Below, one piece after another: positions 26,060 to 33,413 of a stretch of 33,413 nt of DNA (its first letter is position 1; every line of letters begins with the position of its first letter). Source of the stretch: Kiritimatiellia bacterium. GTDB lineage: Bacteria > Verrucomicrobiota > Kiritimatiellia > RFP12 > UBA1067. The translations under genes and the position numbers were made by a program. The notes beneath the pieces were generated by a model, which saw only the letters and a list, made by a program, of their open reading frames with translations, was not told where the DNA came from and ran no database searches. The DNA lies in the NCBI GenBank assembly GCA_017563185.1, contig JAFXIL010000088.1, positions 1 through 33,413 of the forward strand. The letters run 5' to 3'.

Positions 26060-29000
26060 ATGGTAGCAAGAAAAGTGCAACGTGGAAGTTCGCGCGTGCA
26101 GTTCGGAAGAGGGATTGCATTCGCTGCGGTTGCAATCTGCGCGGCGGCGTCATTGACGTCGTTTGCCCAGACGATTGACGGCGACCATACCATAAGTACC
26201 GATACGAAACTGACCGAAGACGTCACCGTCAACGGGCAGCTGATTCTCGACGGCGCGGCAGTCGACCTCAACGGCCACAAGCTCACCGTGAAGGGCGTGA
26301 CCGGTCAGGGTGTCATTACCGACACCTTGAACGACCAGTACGCGCTCTATCAGGAACTGACATATCTTGAATCGACCACGGCGGGGAAGCAGTTCATCGA
26401 TACCGGATACATCCACAGCACCAGGTCGAACGTCCACATCAAGTTCCGGCATCCGTCCTATCCGAAGAATTATACGTGGTTCTCCTATTTCGGCGGCGGC
26501 GGGCGCGACGCGAAGTATTCGTTCGGCGGCTGGATCGTCTATACCGGCGGCAGATACTACCATTGGAAGTCGCTTGGAAGCGGCGAAGGGAGTTGGGCGG
26601 GTTCGAGCGCCAACACCGACTACCATCTCTTCATCAGGAAGAGTTCGGCGGCCGGCGACAGCGGCAACTGCTATGTCGCGAACGCAAGCAACAGCGGTTT
26701 GGTCACAGGAGTGGAAAAGGCGAGCGCGACGGAGTGGCCGACCGACGTCACGCCGGTGACGGCGTATCTGTTCGGTCACCACAACCTCGATGGAACCTTG
26801 AACAGCTCCTATGCCGGTTCGCGCATCTATCTTTGCGAGATCAAGGACGGCGGCACCGCCGCCGCCAATCTGGTCCGCAACTTCATCCCGATGAAACGCC
26901 GCGCCGACGACAAGCCGGGCATGATGGACAAGGTGAACGACGTATTCTACACGAACGCGAACCCGGACAGCACGGCGGACTTCACGGCCGGTCCTGCGAC
27001 GGCGACGACGCTCACCGCGACGGCCGCGGAAATCGCCGCCGCCGGAACGCTCGTCCTCGACATCGACGAGGGCGACAGCGTCAATCTTTCCTCGCTGAAG
27101 CTCTACGGCAAGGTGAAACTCGTGAAGACAGGCAAGGGAACGCTTGTGCAGGACGTCTCGGCGGACTGGGTGTGCGGAATTGAAGTGCAGGACGGCCAGT
27201 TCCAGACCACTGACGCGCTGGCCGCGTCGATAAAGACCGATCTTTCGATAAAGGCGGGAACCACGGTGTCAATCGCATGTACGGGCGCGGCGAGCGCCGT
27301 TATGCCGGCGGCGGTGTCGCTGGAGGCCGGTGCGAAACTGCTCTTCGACACAACCGCTTTCTCCGGCGCCGGATTGGAGTTAACGGTCGGCGGCATCACG
27401 TTCGGCGAGGGCGCGACGGCATCCGAATGTATTGCGACGGCGAACCCGCTTTACGGCGTGACGCTCGAAAGCTCGACATTGATACGGCTCGACCGCCTGG
27501 CCGCGCCGATTACCGCCGTGTGGACGGGCAATGGCACGGCAGGGAACTTCGACGATCCGGGCAACTGGAATTGCTACAACAAACTTGGAGGATTGCTCGA
27601 CAATACGACGCTTCCCAGCGCCGATACCGTCCTCTTCCGTCTTGATGCCGACGCCGATTGGACGGCCAAGGGTGCGATCGCTCTCGGCGAGGGCGTGACG
27701 CTCGACCTCAATGGACACAACCTGACGGCGGCGTCCATCACTGGTGCAGGCGTCGTCACCGATACGACCGCCGCCGACATCATTGTCGCGGACGACGGTT
27801 CGATGTACCAGAAAATCAAGTACGTCCAGGCCACGCAGGACGGCGCGAGCAACAGCGCCCAGAACAAGATACAGTATGTCGATACGGGATACTACCACGT
27901 CGGCACGACGAAGATCGATATCCGCGTCGAGTTCCAGGACGTGAGCTATTCCGGCAACTACGGCTATGCGGTTTACTACGGCTGCCGCGATCAGAACAAT
28001 TATAAAACCGCCCAGCTCGGCGGCTGGTTGCACAACAGCAAGTTCTACTACTACGATACGAGCGAACACGACGGCTCGACCGCCTATACCGGCAGAATAT
28101 ACGACATCCGTCTTGATAAAGGCGGTTCCAGCTACGCCAACTACGCGGATGGTACGCGCGCATCCACCCTCGGCACCGGAAACGGAGTCGGCGATAGCAA
28201 TACATACGGAACGGACTACATCTTCGCCAACAACCAGGTACCGAACGGCGGCAAATACTGGCCGTGCAAGTGCAAGGTGTATTCGTGCAAGGTTTACACG
28301 GGCGACACGCTCGAGCGCGACTTCGTCCCTGTGCGTTGCATTTCCGGCGCGAAGGCGGGGCAGGCCGGTTTCTGGTGCGACGTGACAAAGAAGTTCTACG
28401 GCAACAGCGGCTATGGCAAACTGACCGCCGGCCCGGTGGTGCAAAGCGAAACGCCCGGTGGCGAACTCCACATCACCGTGGCGGAGAACGCGACGCTTTC
28501 GTTGGGTGGTCTGGCGACCATCTGCGGCAACGTAAAGGTCGTGAAGGAGGGCGCGGGCGTGCTGACGCTTCCGGCGGACGGGCAGTATTTCGCGGGCGGC
28601 CTCGAGATCGCGGGCGGAACGCTCTCCTTGACGCAGACGGCGGCCTTCCTCGCCGGAACGCCGATTGTCGCGACGGCGGGCGGAACGATAGAGATAGCCG
28701 TCGCCGACGGCACGTCCTACGCCAACAACTTTACGCTCGCGGGCGGCACGCTCAAGGTGCTTGCTTCCGGCACGGGCAATACCACGACGGCGACTATCGC
28801 CGGAACGCTCGCGCTCGCGACAGGCGCGGCGGACGCGCAGCCGGTCGTCTCCATCGACATGACGGACTGCTCCAGCGCGACGTTCCAGCTGAACACGACG
28901 GCGCTCAATGTCGGCACCGGCGTGACTGCTGCTCCCGGCTTCGTCTCGTTCGCCGACCCGACCGCATACGAGGCGAGCATCGAGGGCGGCACGGCAATCA

Positions 29001-30682
29001 AGGTGGAGAGTTTGACTTCGCCCAGGACGGCGGTGTGGACGGGCCTCGGCGAGGCAGGAAACTTCGACGATCCGGGCAACTGGAGCTGCTCGAACAAATA
29101 CGGCGTCGCGCTCGCCAATACGACGCTTCCCGATAACACGACCCTCACCTTCCGTCTTGCGGCGGACGCCGACTGGACGGCCAAGGGCGCGATAACTCTT
29201 GGCGAAGGCGTAACGCTCGACCTCAACGGACAGGTGCTCATAGTGGCGAATAGCGTATCGGGAGGTGCGATAATCGACACTTCTTGCCAGTCCAGCGGTA
29301 TTTACTATGGAGAAAATGGCGATGTCTGTCTGGAAGCGACGTGGTTGCACTCCACCTCGGCCGGAAAACAGTTTATCGACACGGGCTACTGCCATAATCC
29401 AAGAACAGTAGTTGATATGAAAGTCGAATACAATCCGTCTCTGGATGGCAGTGGCAAGTGGTATTCGTATTTCGGCGGCGGCGGACGCAACGGTAGTGGT
29501 TCGGCGGGACAGAACTACGCCTTGGGCGGGTGGATGATCAATGCAAGCCACTGGAAATCCGCCGGAACATCGCCTGAAGGCGCTTGGGGAACCGCGAAAA
29601 ACAATACTGCATTCACGGTCCATTTGAACAAGAGCGGAGATTGCACCATCAACGGGGCGAAATATTGCACCGGCAACGGCGTGGATTGGGGTTCGACGAC
29701 TCCCGTCACGGCATACATCTTCGGCCATCATAACCTTAACGGGACGCTTTACGACAATCCCTACGTGGGTGTGCGCGTGTATTACTGCAAGATAAGCGAG
29801 GGCGAAACCGTCATACGCGACTTTGTGCCTGCGATGAGGATCACCGACGGCAAGCCCGGAATGTTCGACAGGAAAAACAACAAGTTCTATGTAAACGGCA
29901 ACAGTGCCAGCACTGCTGATTTCAATATTGGGACACTTGCATATTCGGCGACTGGCGGTGGCGGCGAACTGCACATCACCGTGGCGGAGAATGCAACGCT
30001 CTCGCTCGCCGACATGTCTAAGATCGCGGGCAATGTGAAGATCGTGAAGGAAGGTGCGGGGACGCTCGTCGCGCCCACGACGGGGCAGTATTTCACCGGC
30101 GGCATCGAGGTCTCGGCGGGGACGCTCTCCATGGGCGGCGCGCTCGCCTATGGCGGCACGATCAATGCGGCAAGCGGCACGACGGTGTCCGTGCCGGCGT
30201 CCGTCGGCTCGGCGGGCACGAGCGTCATCAACATCACGGGCGGCACGCTCGAGGTCGCGAACTGCGGCACGAGCGTCGTCACTGGCACGGTGACGCTCGG
30301 CGGAAACGCTGTCTCGGTTGCCGGATCGTTCGCGCCGGTCTCCGGCACGGCGGCACATACCATCACGTTCGCCGACGGCGCGACGCTCGACTTCACGCAG
30401 TGGACGGGGGAGTTCCCTGTTGCATCGCCGACGATCGCCTACGCCTCCGGCGCGAACATAACCTTGAAGCTTGAACCGGCGACGACGGCCCTCACGGCTC
30501 TGGCAAGGTCGAAGGACGCGGAAACCGGGAAGCCCAACGGCTATCTGTTCTCCTGGGATTCGCCTCCCACCGACGTCGCGTTCAGCTCGGATGCCGCGAC
30601 GAGGGCCAGGTTCCGCGTCGTGCCGGACGAGAACGGCCTTCGCGTGTCTCTCAAGGCCGGTTCCTGCATAATCATCAAATAG
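26060..30682 (+). CDS. Giant secreted protein with three LamG-like/beta-strand-repeat modules
   Basis: A 1540-residue exported protein. The ATG at 26060 is chosen because AAGGAAG lies before it and it yields a basic start plus hydrophobic signal peptide (GIAFAAVAICAAASLTSFAQ, cut after residue ~37). Three ~500-residue modules follow. Each has a LamG-like sandwich around an (I/V)DTGY motif (residues 113, 607, 1106), ending in a F(I/V)P...PG-(M/F)-D-K-x-FY closing segment, then autotransporter-associated beta-strand repeats (NVKVVKEGAGVLTLP, GGLEIAGGTLSL). Linkers with TAVWTG...NFDDPGNW begin at residues 485 and 990. No membrane barrel, sortase motif or clear sorting domain is seen at the C-terminus, which ends SCIIIK. 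It is probably a surface adhesin or glycan-binding protein; the ligand is unknown. Expression may be phase variable through its promoter. Confidence 0.85.
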   Translation: MVARKVQRGSSRVQFGRGIAFAAVAICAAASLTSFAQTIDGDHTISTDTKLTEDVTVNGQLILDGAAVDLNGHKLTVKGVTGQGVITDTLNDQYALYQELTYLESTTAGKQFIDTGYIHSTRSNVHIKFRHPSYPKNYTWFSYFGGGGRDAKYSFGGWIVYTGGRYYHWKSLGSGEGSWAGSSANTDYHLFIRKSSAAGDSGNCYVANASNSGLVTGVEKASATEWPTDVTPVTAYLFGHHNLDGTLNSSYAGSRIYLCEIKDGGTAAANLVRNFIPMKRRADDKPGMMDKVNDVFYTNANPDSTADFTAGPATATTLTATAAEIAAAGTLVLDIDEGDSVNLSSLKLYGKVKLVKTGKGTLVQDVSADWVCGIEVQDGQFQTTDALAASIKTDLSIKAGTTVSIACTGAASAVMPAAVSLEAGAKLLFDTTAFSGAGLELTVGGITFGEGATASECIATANPLYGVTLESSTLIRLDRLAAPITAVWTGNGTAGNFDDPGNWNCYNKLGGLLDNTTLPSADTVLFRLDADADWTAKGAIALGEGVTLDLNGHNLTAASITGAGVVTDTTAADIIVADDGSMYQKIKYVQATQDGASNSAQNKIQYVDTGYYHVGTTKIDIRVEFQDVSYSGNYGYAVYYGCRDQNNYKTAQLGGWLHNSKFYYYDTSEHDGSTAYTGRIYDIRLDKGGSSYANYADGTRASTLGTGNGVGDSNTYGTDYIFANNQVPNGGKYWPCKCKVYSCKVYTGDTLERDFVPVRCISGAKAGQAGFWCDVTKKFYGNSGYGKLTAGPVVQSETPGGELHITVAENATLSLGGLATICGNVKVVKEGAGVLTLPADGQYFAGGLEIAGGTLSLTQTAAFLAGTPIVATAGGTIEIAVADGTSYANNFTLAGGTLKVLASGTGNTTTATIAGTLALATGAADAQPVVSIDMTDCSSATFQLNTTALNVGTGVTAAPGFVSFADPTAYEASIEGGTAIKVESLTSPRTAVWTGLGEAGNFDDPGNWSCSNKYGVALANTTLPDNTTLTFRLAADADWTAKGAITLGEGVTLDLNGQVLIVANSVSGGAIIDTSCQSSGIYYGENGDVCLEATWLHSTSAGKQFIDTGYCHNPRTVVDMKVEYNPSLDGSGKWYSYFGGGGRNGSGSAGQNYALGGWMINASHWKSAGTSPEGAWGTAKNNTAFTVHLNKSGDCTINGAKYCTGNGVDWGSTTPVTAYIFGHHNLNGTLYDNPYVGVRVYYCKISEGETVIRDFVPAMRITDGKPGMFDRKNNKFYVNGNSASTADFNIGTLAYSATGGGGELHITVAENATLSLADMSKIAGNVKIVKEGAGTLVAPTTGQYFTGGIEVSAGTLSMGGALAYGGTINAASGTTVSVPASVGSAGTSVINITGGTLEVANCGTSVVTGTVTLGGNAVSVAGSFAPVSGTAAHTITFADGATLDFTQWTGEFPVASPTIAYASGANITLKLEPATTALTALARSKDAETGKPNGYLFSWDSPPTDVAFSSDAATRARFRVVPDENGLRVSLKAGSCIIIK
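26345..30130 (+). repeat. Threefold ~1.5-kb in-frame repeat within the giant gene
   Basis: Module anchors lie about 1.5 kb apart: (I/V)DTGY codons at 26396, 27878 and 29375, linkers at 27512 and 29027. Some parts are almost identical at base level, for example a 25-base block at the NFDDPGNW linkers and a ~30-base block around HITVAENATL (28467 and 29970). Such identity allows recombination that adds or removes modules. Confidence 0.7.
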
Positions 30683-30708
30683 AACAAGTTGAAAACAGCT
30701 TGTTGATG

Positions 30709-30734
30709 GTGCGCGGGCGAATTCGCCCGCGCAC
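30709..30734. other. 26-bp perfect palindrome after the giant gene
   Basis: Each arm is GTGCGCGGGCGAA, fully self-complementary with no loop. No T-run follows on either strand. A smaller stem AACAAG/CTTGTT lies just before it (about 30683-30704). It probably marks the mRNA 3' end or acts as a protein-binding site. Confidence 0.5.
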
Positions 30735-30766
30735 ATTTACCAATCCCTCAATTTGTCCATGCAGAA

Positions 30767-30977
30767 CGTGTAGATCGTGTAGGAATTCTACACTTCTACA
30801 CGGCCAAAATCCCCTGCGGGGAGTGTCCCCGCAAAATTCTACATGTTTCTACACGTTCTACATGGATAGAATTCTCCCCTTGATTCTCCATTGCTGTGGG
30901 TGACACAATAAGTTGTCATGGAACTTTTCAACCATTCAACCATTCAACCTTTCAACTCATCAACTACACGTTCTACA
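30767..30977. repeat. TTCTACA repeat and hairpin cluster
   Basis: TTCTACA occurs six times, starting at 30786, 30794, 30837, 30847, 30856 and 30971, and the inverse CGTGTAG twice at 30767 and 30776. The inverse copies pair with the first direct copies into a two-step hairpin (30767-30802). A perfect 8-bp stem TGCGGGGA/TCCCCGCA sits at 30815-30833. No ORF of note lies here. The 450-bp gap 30683-31132 thus holds repeats and stems rather than genes. Confidence 0.6.
30927..30957 (+). repeat. 8-bp tandem repeat TTCAACCA
   Basis: Four units: TTCAACCA, TTCAACCA, TTCAACCT, TTCAACT. The same octamer family is found upstream of dhaK at 16181. Confidence 0.6.
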
Positions 30978-31024
30978 CGGTCAAAATCTTCCTCTTGATT
31001 GTCTTATAAATAATCCTGTAGCGC

Positions 31025-31062
31025 GCGAAAGTAAACGCACCATTGCGAAAGTAAACGTACCA
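31025..31062. repeat. Two 18-bp direct repeats with 20-bp period
   Basis: GCGAAAGTAAACGCACCA (31025-31042) and GCGAAAGTAAACGTACCA (31045-31062) differ at one base. Repeated ~20-bp units of this kind resemble the multiple terminal binding sites of IS21-type elements, so this could be a solo element end; no transposase gene is nearby. It could alternatively be a regulator array for psd. Confidence 0.5.
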
Positions 31063-31116
31063 GTTCTGCCTGACTTTTGACAACGCATCGACGTTCCGGC
31101 GAGCGGTTTTTCATTA

Positions 31117-31125
31117 TGGTATAAT
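31117..31125 (+). promoter_or_regulatory. Extended -10 promoter of psd
   Basis: TGG-TATAAT with no fitting -35. TATAAT (31120-31125) ends 7 bases before the ATG, so the transcript should start at or next to the start codon (leaderless). The 18-base context matches that of the csoR promoter apart from one purine. Confidence 0.75.
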
Positions 31126-31132
31126 ATACGGC

Positions 31133-32017
31133 ATGGAGAAACTGGAATACATAGACCGCGCTAGCGGGAAAAGAGTCGCGGAGTCGATCATGGGCGACAA
31201 GGCCCTGAGGTTCGCGTACGAGACGTTGCTCGGGCGCACCTTGTGGCCTGTGTTGTTCGGCTCCCGCGCCATATCGGCGTTCATGGGCCGACGATACGAC
31301 TCGCCACGATCAAGAAAGGACATCGCGAAGCTTGCCGCCATCCCCGGCTGTCGTGCGGAGGAGGCGGAGAAGCCCGTCGAAGAGTACGCCTGCTTCAACG
31401 AGTTTTTCACGCGCCGCCTGAAGCCCGGTGCGCGTCCGGTGGGGGATGGGATCGTGAGCCCGGCGGACGGAAGGCTGCGCGTGTATCTGGATGCGGACGC
31501 AGACACGCCGTTCCCGCTTAAGGGCGCGAAGAGGTCCCTCAGGACCATATTTGATGGCGACGCGCCAGCTGGCAAGTATGACATCGCCGTATTCCGCCTG
31601 GCGCCGGTCGACTACCACCGATTCCACTTCCCGTGCGACTGCACGACCGTTGGGGAGGTTCGCGTGGTGCCTGGAAAATACCACTCGGTGAATCCGATCG
31701 CGCTCATGAGGTATCCAGACGTCTATGCGGACAATGAACGCCAGATCGTGAAGTGCCGTGCCGACTTCGGAGACTTTTACCTCGTGGACGTAGGAGCATT
31801 CGGCGTAGGGACGATCGTCCAGACGTACTCCGGCGACAGGCACGCGAAGGGCGAGGAAAAAGGATTCTTCAAGTTCGGCGGTTCGACGGTGATCTTCGTG
31901 GCGAAAGCTGGTGCCGTGCGCTTCGATGACGACATCGTGAAGAACTCCTCCGATGGACTTGAGACACGTGTTTTGTGCTGCGAGAAGATCGCCTCCTCCG
32001 CGCTCATCGTCGCGTGA
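31133..32017 (+). CDS. psd: Phosphatidylserine decarboxylase proenzyme
   Basis: A 294-residue membrane-associated enzyme making phosphatidylethanolamine from phosphatidylserine. Landmarks are FNEFFTRRLKPGARPV, the SPADGRL segment, FRLAPVDYHRFHFP and the C-terminal KFGGSTVIFV. Self-cleavage is expected between G250 and S251 of GGST, giving a beta chain of 250 residues and a 44-residue alpha chain whose serine becomes the pyruvoyl group. Length is typical. The ATG at 31133 has no Shine-Dalgarno site because the -10 box lies only seven bases upstream. pssA is not adjacent. Confidence 0.95.
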   Translation: MEKLEYIDRASGKRVAESIMGDKALRFAYETLLGRTLWPVLFGSRAISAFMGRRYDSPRSRKDIAKLAAIPGCRAEEAEKPVEEYACFNEFFTRRLKPGARPVGDGIVSPADGRLRVYLDADADTPFPLKGAKRSLRTIFDGDAPAGKYDIAVFRLAPVDYHRFHFPCDCTTVGEVRVVPGKYHSVNPIALMRYPDVYADNERQIVKCRADFGDFYLVDVGAFGVGTIVQTYSGDRHAKGEEKGFFKFGGSTVIFVAKAGAVRFDDDIVKNSSDGLETRVLCCEKIASSALIVA

Positions 32018-32078
32018 ATCGTCGGGCTCAAAATCGCCGCGAAATGACTCGGATGGACGGCAATGAATATTCCGTGTG

Positions 32079-32210
32079 CTACCGCTCCGCGGCCTTGAGG
32101 CGGAAGAAGCGGACGGTGGAGGACGAGGCCGGGATGGCCGCGCCTGTCGCGGCCGCTGCGAGCAGCGCGGCGAAAACCGTGCGAATCTTGCGGAAGGGTG
32201 ATGGTTCCAT
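32079..32210 (-). CDS. Small exported peptide ORF, probably an internally deleted gene
   Basis: A 43-codon frame: MEPSPFRKIRTVFAALLAAA is a good signal peptide, followed almost at once by SSTVRFFRLKAAER. The RFFRLKA ending resembles the C-termini of large secreted proteins in this bacterial group, so the frame looks like a signal peptide joined to the tail of a lost gene. It nevertheless has a plausible promoter (32247-32275), a palindrome over the -10 box and GAGG four bases before the ATG. It may be a dead remnant or a true small secreted peptide. The rest of 32018-32344 shows nothing else coding. Confidence 0.4.
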   Translation of the reverse strand: MEPSPFRKIRTVFAALLAAAATGAAIPASSSTVRFFRLKAAER

Positions 32211-32237
32211 GTCGCCTCATGGTGTGGGTTTGTCAAA

Positions 32238-32256
32238 GTGATAGTAAGTCTATCAC
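32238..32256. promoter_or_regulatory. Palindrome over the minus-strand -10 box
   Basis: GTGATAG and CTATCAC separated by five bases. It covers the -10 hexamer of the minus-strand promoter and so could be an operator. Confidence 0.45.
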
Positions 32257-32275
32257 ATTTCGGCGAGGCTAACAA
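32247..32275 (-). promoter_or_regulatory. Minus-strand promoter of the small peptide ORF
   Basis: Read on the minus strand: TTGTTA (32275-32270), 17-bp spacer, TAGACT (32252-32247) preceded by TGA. Expected start near 32240, about 30 bases before the ATG at 32210. Confidence 0.5.
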
Positions 32276-32344
32276 AGAGGAAAGAAGCAACGGGCGGAGA
32301 CGGACTCGGCAAAGACAGCGGCGGTCCGGCACTCCGCTGCCGCG

Positions 32345-33412
32345 TCAGTTGCCGTCGATCCGAATGCGGTACTTGAAAAACATCTTCGGCGGTACGGGGT
32401 CGATGCCGGGATCGTAGCGCCCGGTGACGGCGTCGAACGGGACCTCGACGGCATGCGTCCAATCCACAAGGTCTTCGCTGGCAAGCACTGTCACCGCCAC
32501 GCCCTCGGTGTTCGCCTGGGGCGGAAGCTTCACGCAGGGCTTGCCGTTCGTATCGAACGTGATGTCAAGTAGCGGCTCGACAAGATCGGCGGGGCCGATC
32601 GAGGGATCGATCCCAAAGACGTACCGCACTCCCGCCGGAATGCCGTTCACCATGTCTTCCGGTTTCGGCATGTCTTCCGGTTTCGGTTCGTCGGTGATGC
32701 CGACGTCATTCAGCCAGAGTTCATACGCGCTGAAGAGCGTCCGCAGGTACGGATACGTCTCTTCGTCGATCTTCCAGACGTCGGCGAAGTCGAGATCTGT
32801 GAAGGACTCTTTCCGCTGCATCTCCTCGTCGCCGAGCGGCGTGATGCCGGCGTAGTCGTCGGAGCCGCTACTCGTGCCGACGGCCTTCAGGCCGTTCTCG
32901 GTGTCCTCATAGTAGGAACCCGTGACGAGACCGGAACTGGCCTGGCCGACGAACGCGCCGCGATAGTTCCCATCGCTCGAGACGTAGCTGTAGCACCAGG
33001 AGTTAGCGATCCGGGCCGTCTTCGACACGCCGCCCGCGAAGCCGCCGACATTGTCGCCGTGTCTGTCGTCGCTGCTGCCGGTGCTGTCCACTGACGATTG
33101 GGCACTCGAGTCCGCGATGAAGCCGCCGCCGTGGTTGCCGACGAAGCCGCCCGTGTACGACTTGCCGGACTCGTTCACCACATAACTTTCCACGCAACAG
33201 CGGAGAATGACGGGCGCGTCTGCGGTGTAACCGACGAAGCCGCCGGCGTTGGCGCTGCTTGTATTCCAGACTTCTCCGACGAACCAGCAGCCGTCCACCA
33301 GCGACTTGGAGTCAATCTTGCCCGCGAGACCGCCAACGCCGACGTCCTCCAATCCGGAGTCGGCCGGACCGCCGGTGACATAACCATCCTTCACTTGCAC
33401 GCCGCTCACGCG
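32345..33412 (-). CDS. GLUG-repeat surface protein (5' end outside window)
   Basis: The visible C-terminal ~355 residues of a larger secreted protein. Short glycine-rich GLUG-type repeats recur about every 25-35 residues: VGGLAGKI, AGGFVGYT, TGGFVGNHGG, VGGFAGGVS, RGAFVGQ. They end in a FADVWKIDEETYPYLRTL closing motif that is common after GLUG arrays. A 120-residue tail with PKPEDM twice and a beta-rich end (KMFFKYRIRIDG) follows. GLUG repeats occur in adhesins and peptidases of gut bacteria. The frame is open past the window edge; the GTG at 33409 is unlikely to be the real start. Confidence 0.75.
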   Translation of the reverse strand, partial: RVSGVQVKDGYVTGGPADSGLEDVGVGGLAGKIDSKSLVDGCWFVGEVWNTSSANAGGFVGYTADAPVILRCCVESYVVNESGKSYTGGFVGNHGGGFIADSSAQSSVDSTGSSDDRHGDNVGGFAGGVSKTARIANSWCYSYVSSDGNYRGAFVGQASSGLVTGSYYEDTENGLKAVGTSSGSDDYAGITPLGDEEMQRKESFTDLDFADVWKIDEETYPYLRTLFSAYELWLNDVGITDEPKPEDMPKPEDMVNGIPAGVRYVFGIDPSIGPADLVEPLLDITFDTNGKPCVKLPPQANTEGVAVTVLASEDLVDWTHAVEVPFDAVTGRYDPGIDPVPPKMFFKYRIRIDGN

Positions 33413-33413
33413 G

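Noticed and set aside
27380-30736. Long open frame on the minus strand opposite the giant gene (1118 codons)
   Set aside because: Arg-rich low-quality translation, no ribosome site, and the plus strand has a signal peptide and repeated domains.
30767-30977. CRISPR array from the TTCTACA repeats
   Set aside because: Repeat unit is only 7 bases and spacing is irregular; no cas genes are nearby.

Overview
The window is a GC-rich, densely packed bacterial chromosome segment. Several traits point to an uncultured member of the PVC group, most likely Kiritimatiellota from an animal gut: a Tat-exported Gfo/Idh oxidoreductase, a large secreted protein built from LamG-like modules and autotransporter-type beta-strand repeats with NFDDPGNW linkers, a GLUG-repeat surface protein, and a small exported peptide ending in RFFRLKA. 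This is inferred from protein style; no rRNA or tRNA gene is present to confirm it.

Layout. 1-7.1 kb: the 3' part of carB, a U32-like Fe-S protein overlapping a SAM methyltransferase, and a Tat-dependent oxidoreductase closed by a strong terminator. 7.1-14.7 kb: housekeeping genes, namely dnaG, a DUF192 protein, a regulatory pair (DRTGG protein and CBS-HATPase protein) and the cell-wall genes murD, a LysM lipoprotein and ftsW. 14.7-19.0 kb: serC, a VOC-fold protein, a stand-alone dhaK and a GspE/PilB-type ATPase, ending in a terminator.

19.0-26.0 kb is an accessory region with signs of turnover: a candidate MITE with 17-bp inverted ends, a metallophosphoesterase gene with an internal deletion, a flavin reductase and NUDIX pair, a CsoR-regulated metal-efflux permease that runs directly into umuDC, a DUF4143 ATPase behind a 23-bp-period repeat array, and a decayed DUF1848 gene. 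26.0-30.7 kb holds one gene for a 1540-residue secreted protein made of three ~500-residue modules. Its best promoter has TTGACA and TAAAAT separated by an 18-bp spacer that ends in ten consecutive Gs, the arrangement expected of a phase-variable promoter. 30.7-31.1 kb is a gene-free, strongly structured repeat region. Last come psd, a tiny exported-peptide ORF on the minus strand with its own promoter and palindrome, and the 3' part of a GLUG-repeat surface protein.

The two strongest candidates for something new are the poly-G promoter of the giant surface protein (on/off or graded expression by slippage) and the csoR-permease-umuD-umuC arrangement, which would place mutagenic DNA polymerase V under copper-type control. 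A recurrent theme is TATAAT-type -10 boxes lying 7-10 nt from start codons, suggesting leaderless mRNAs. All assignments come from reading motifs by eye; no database search was run.
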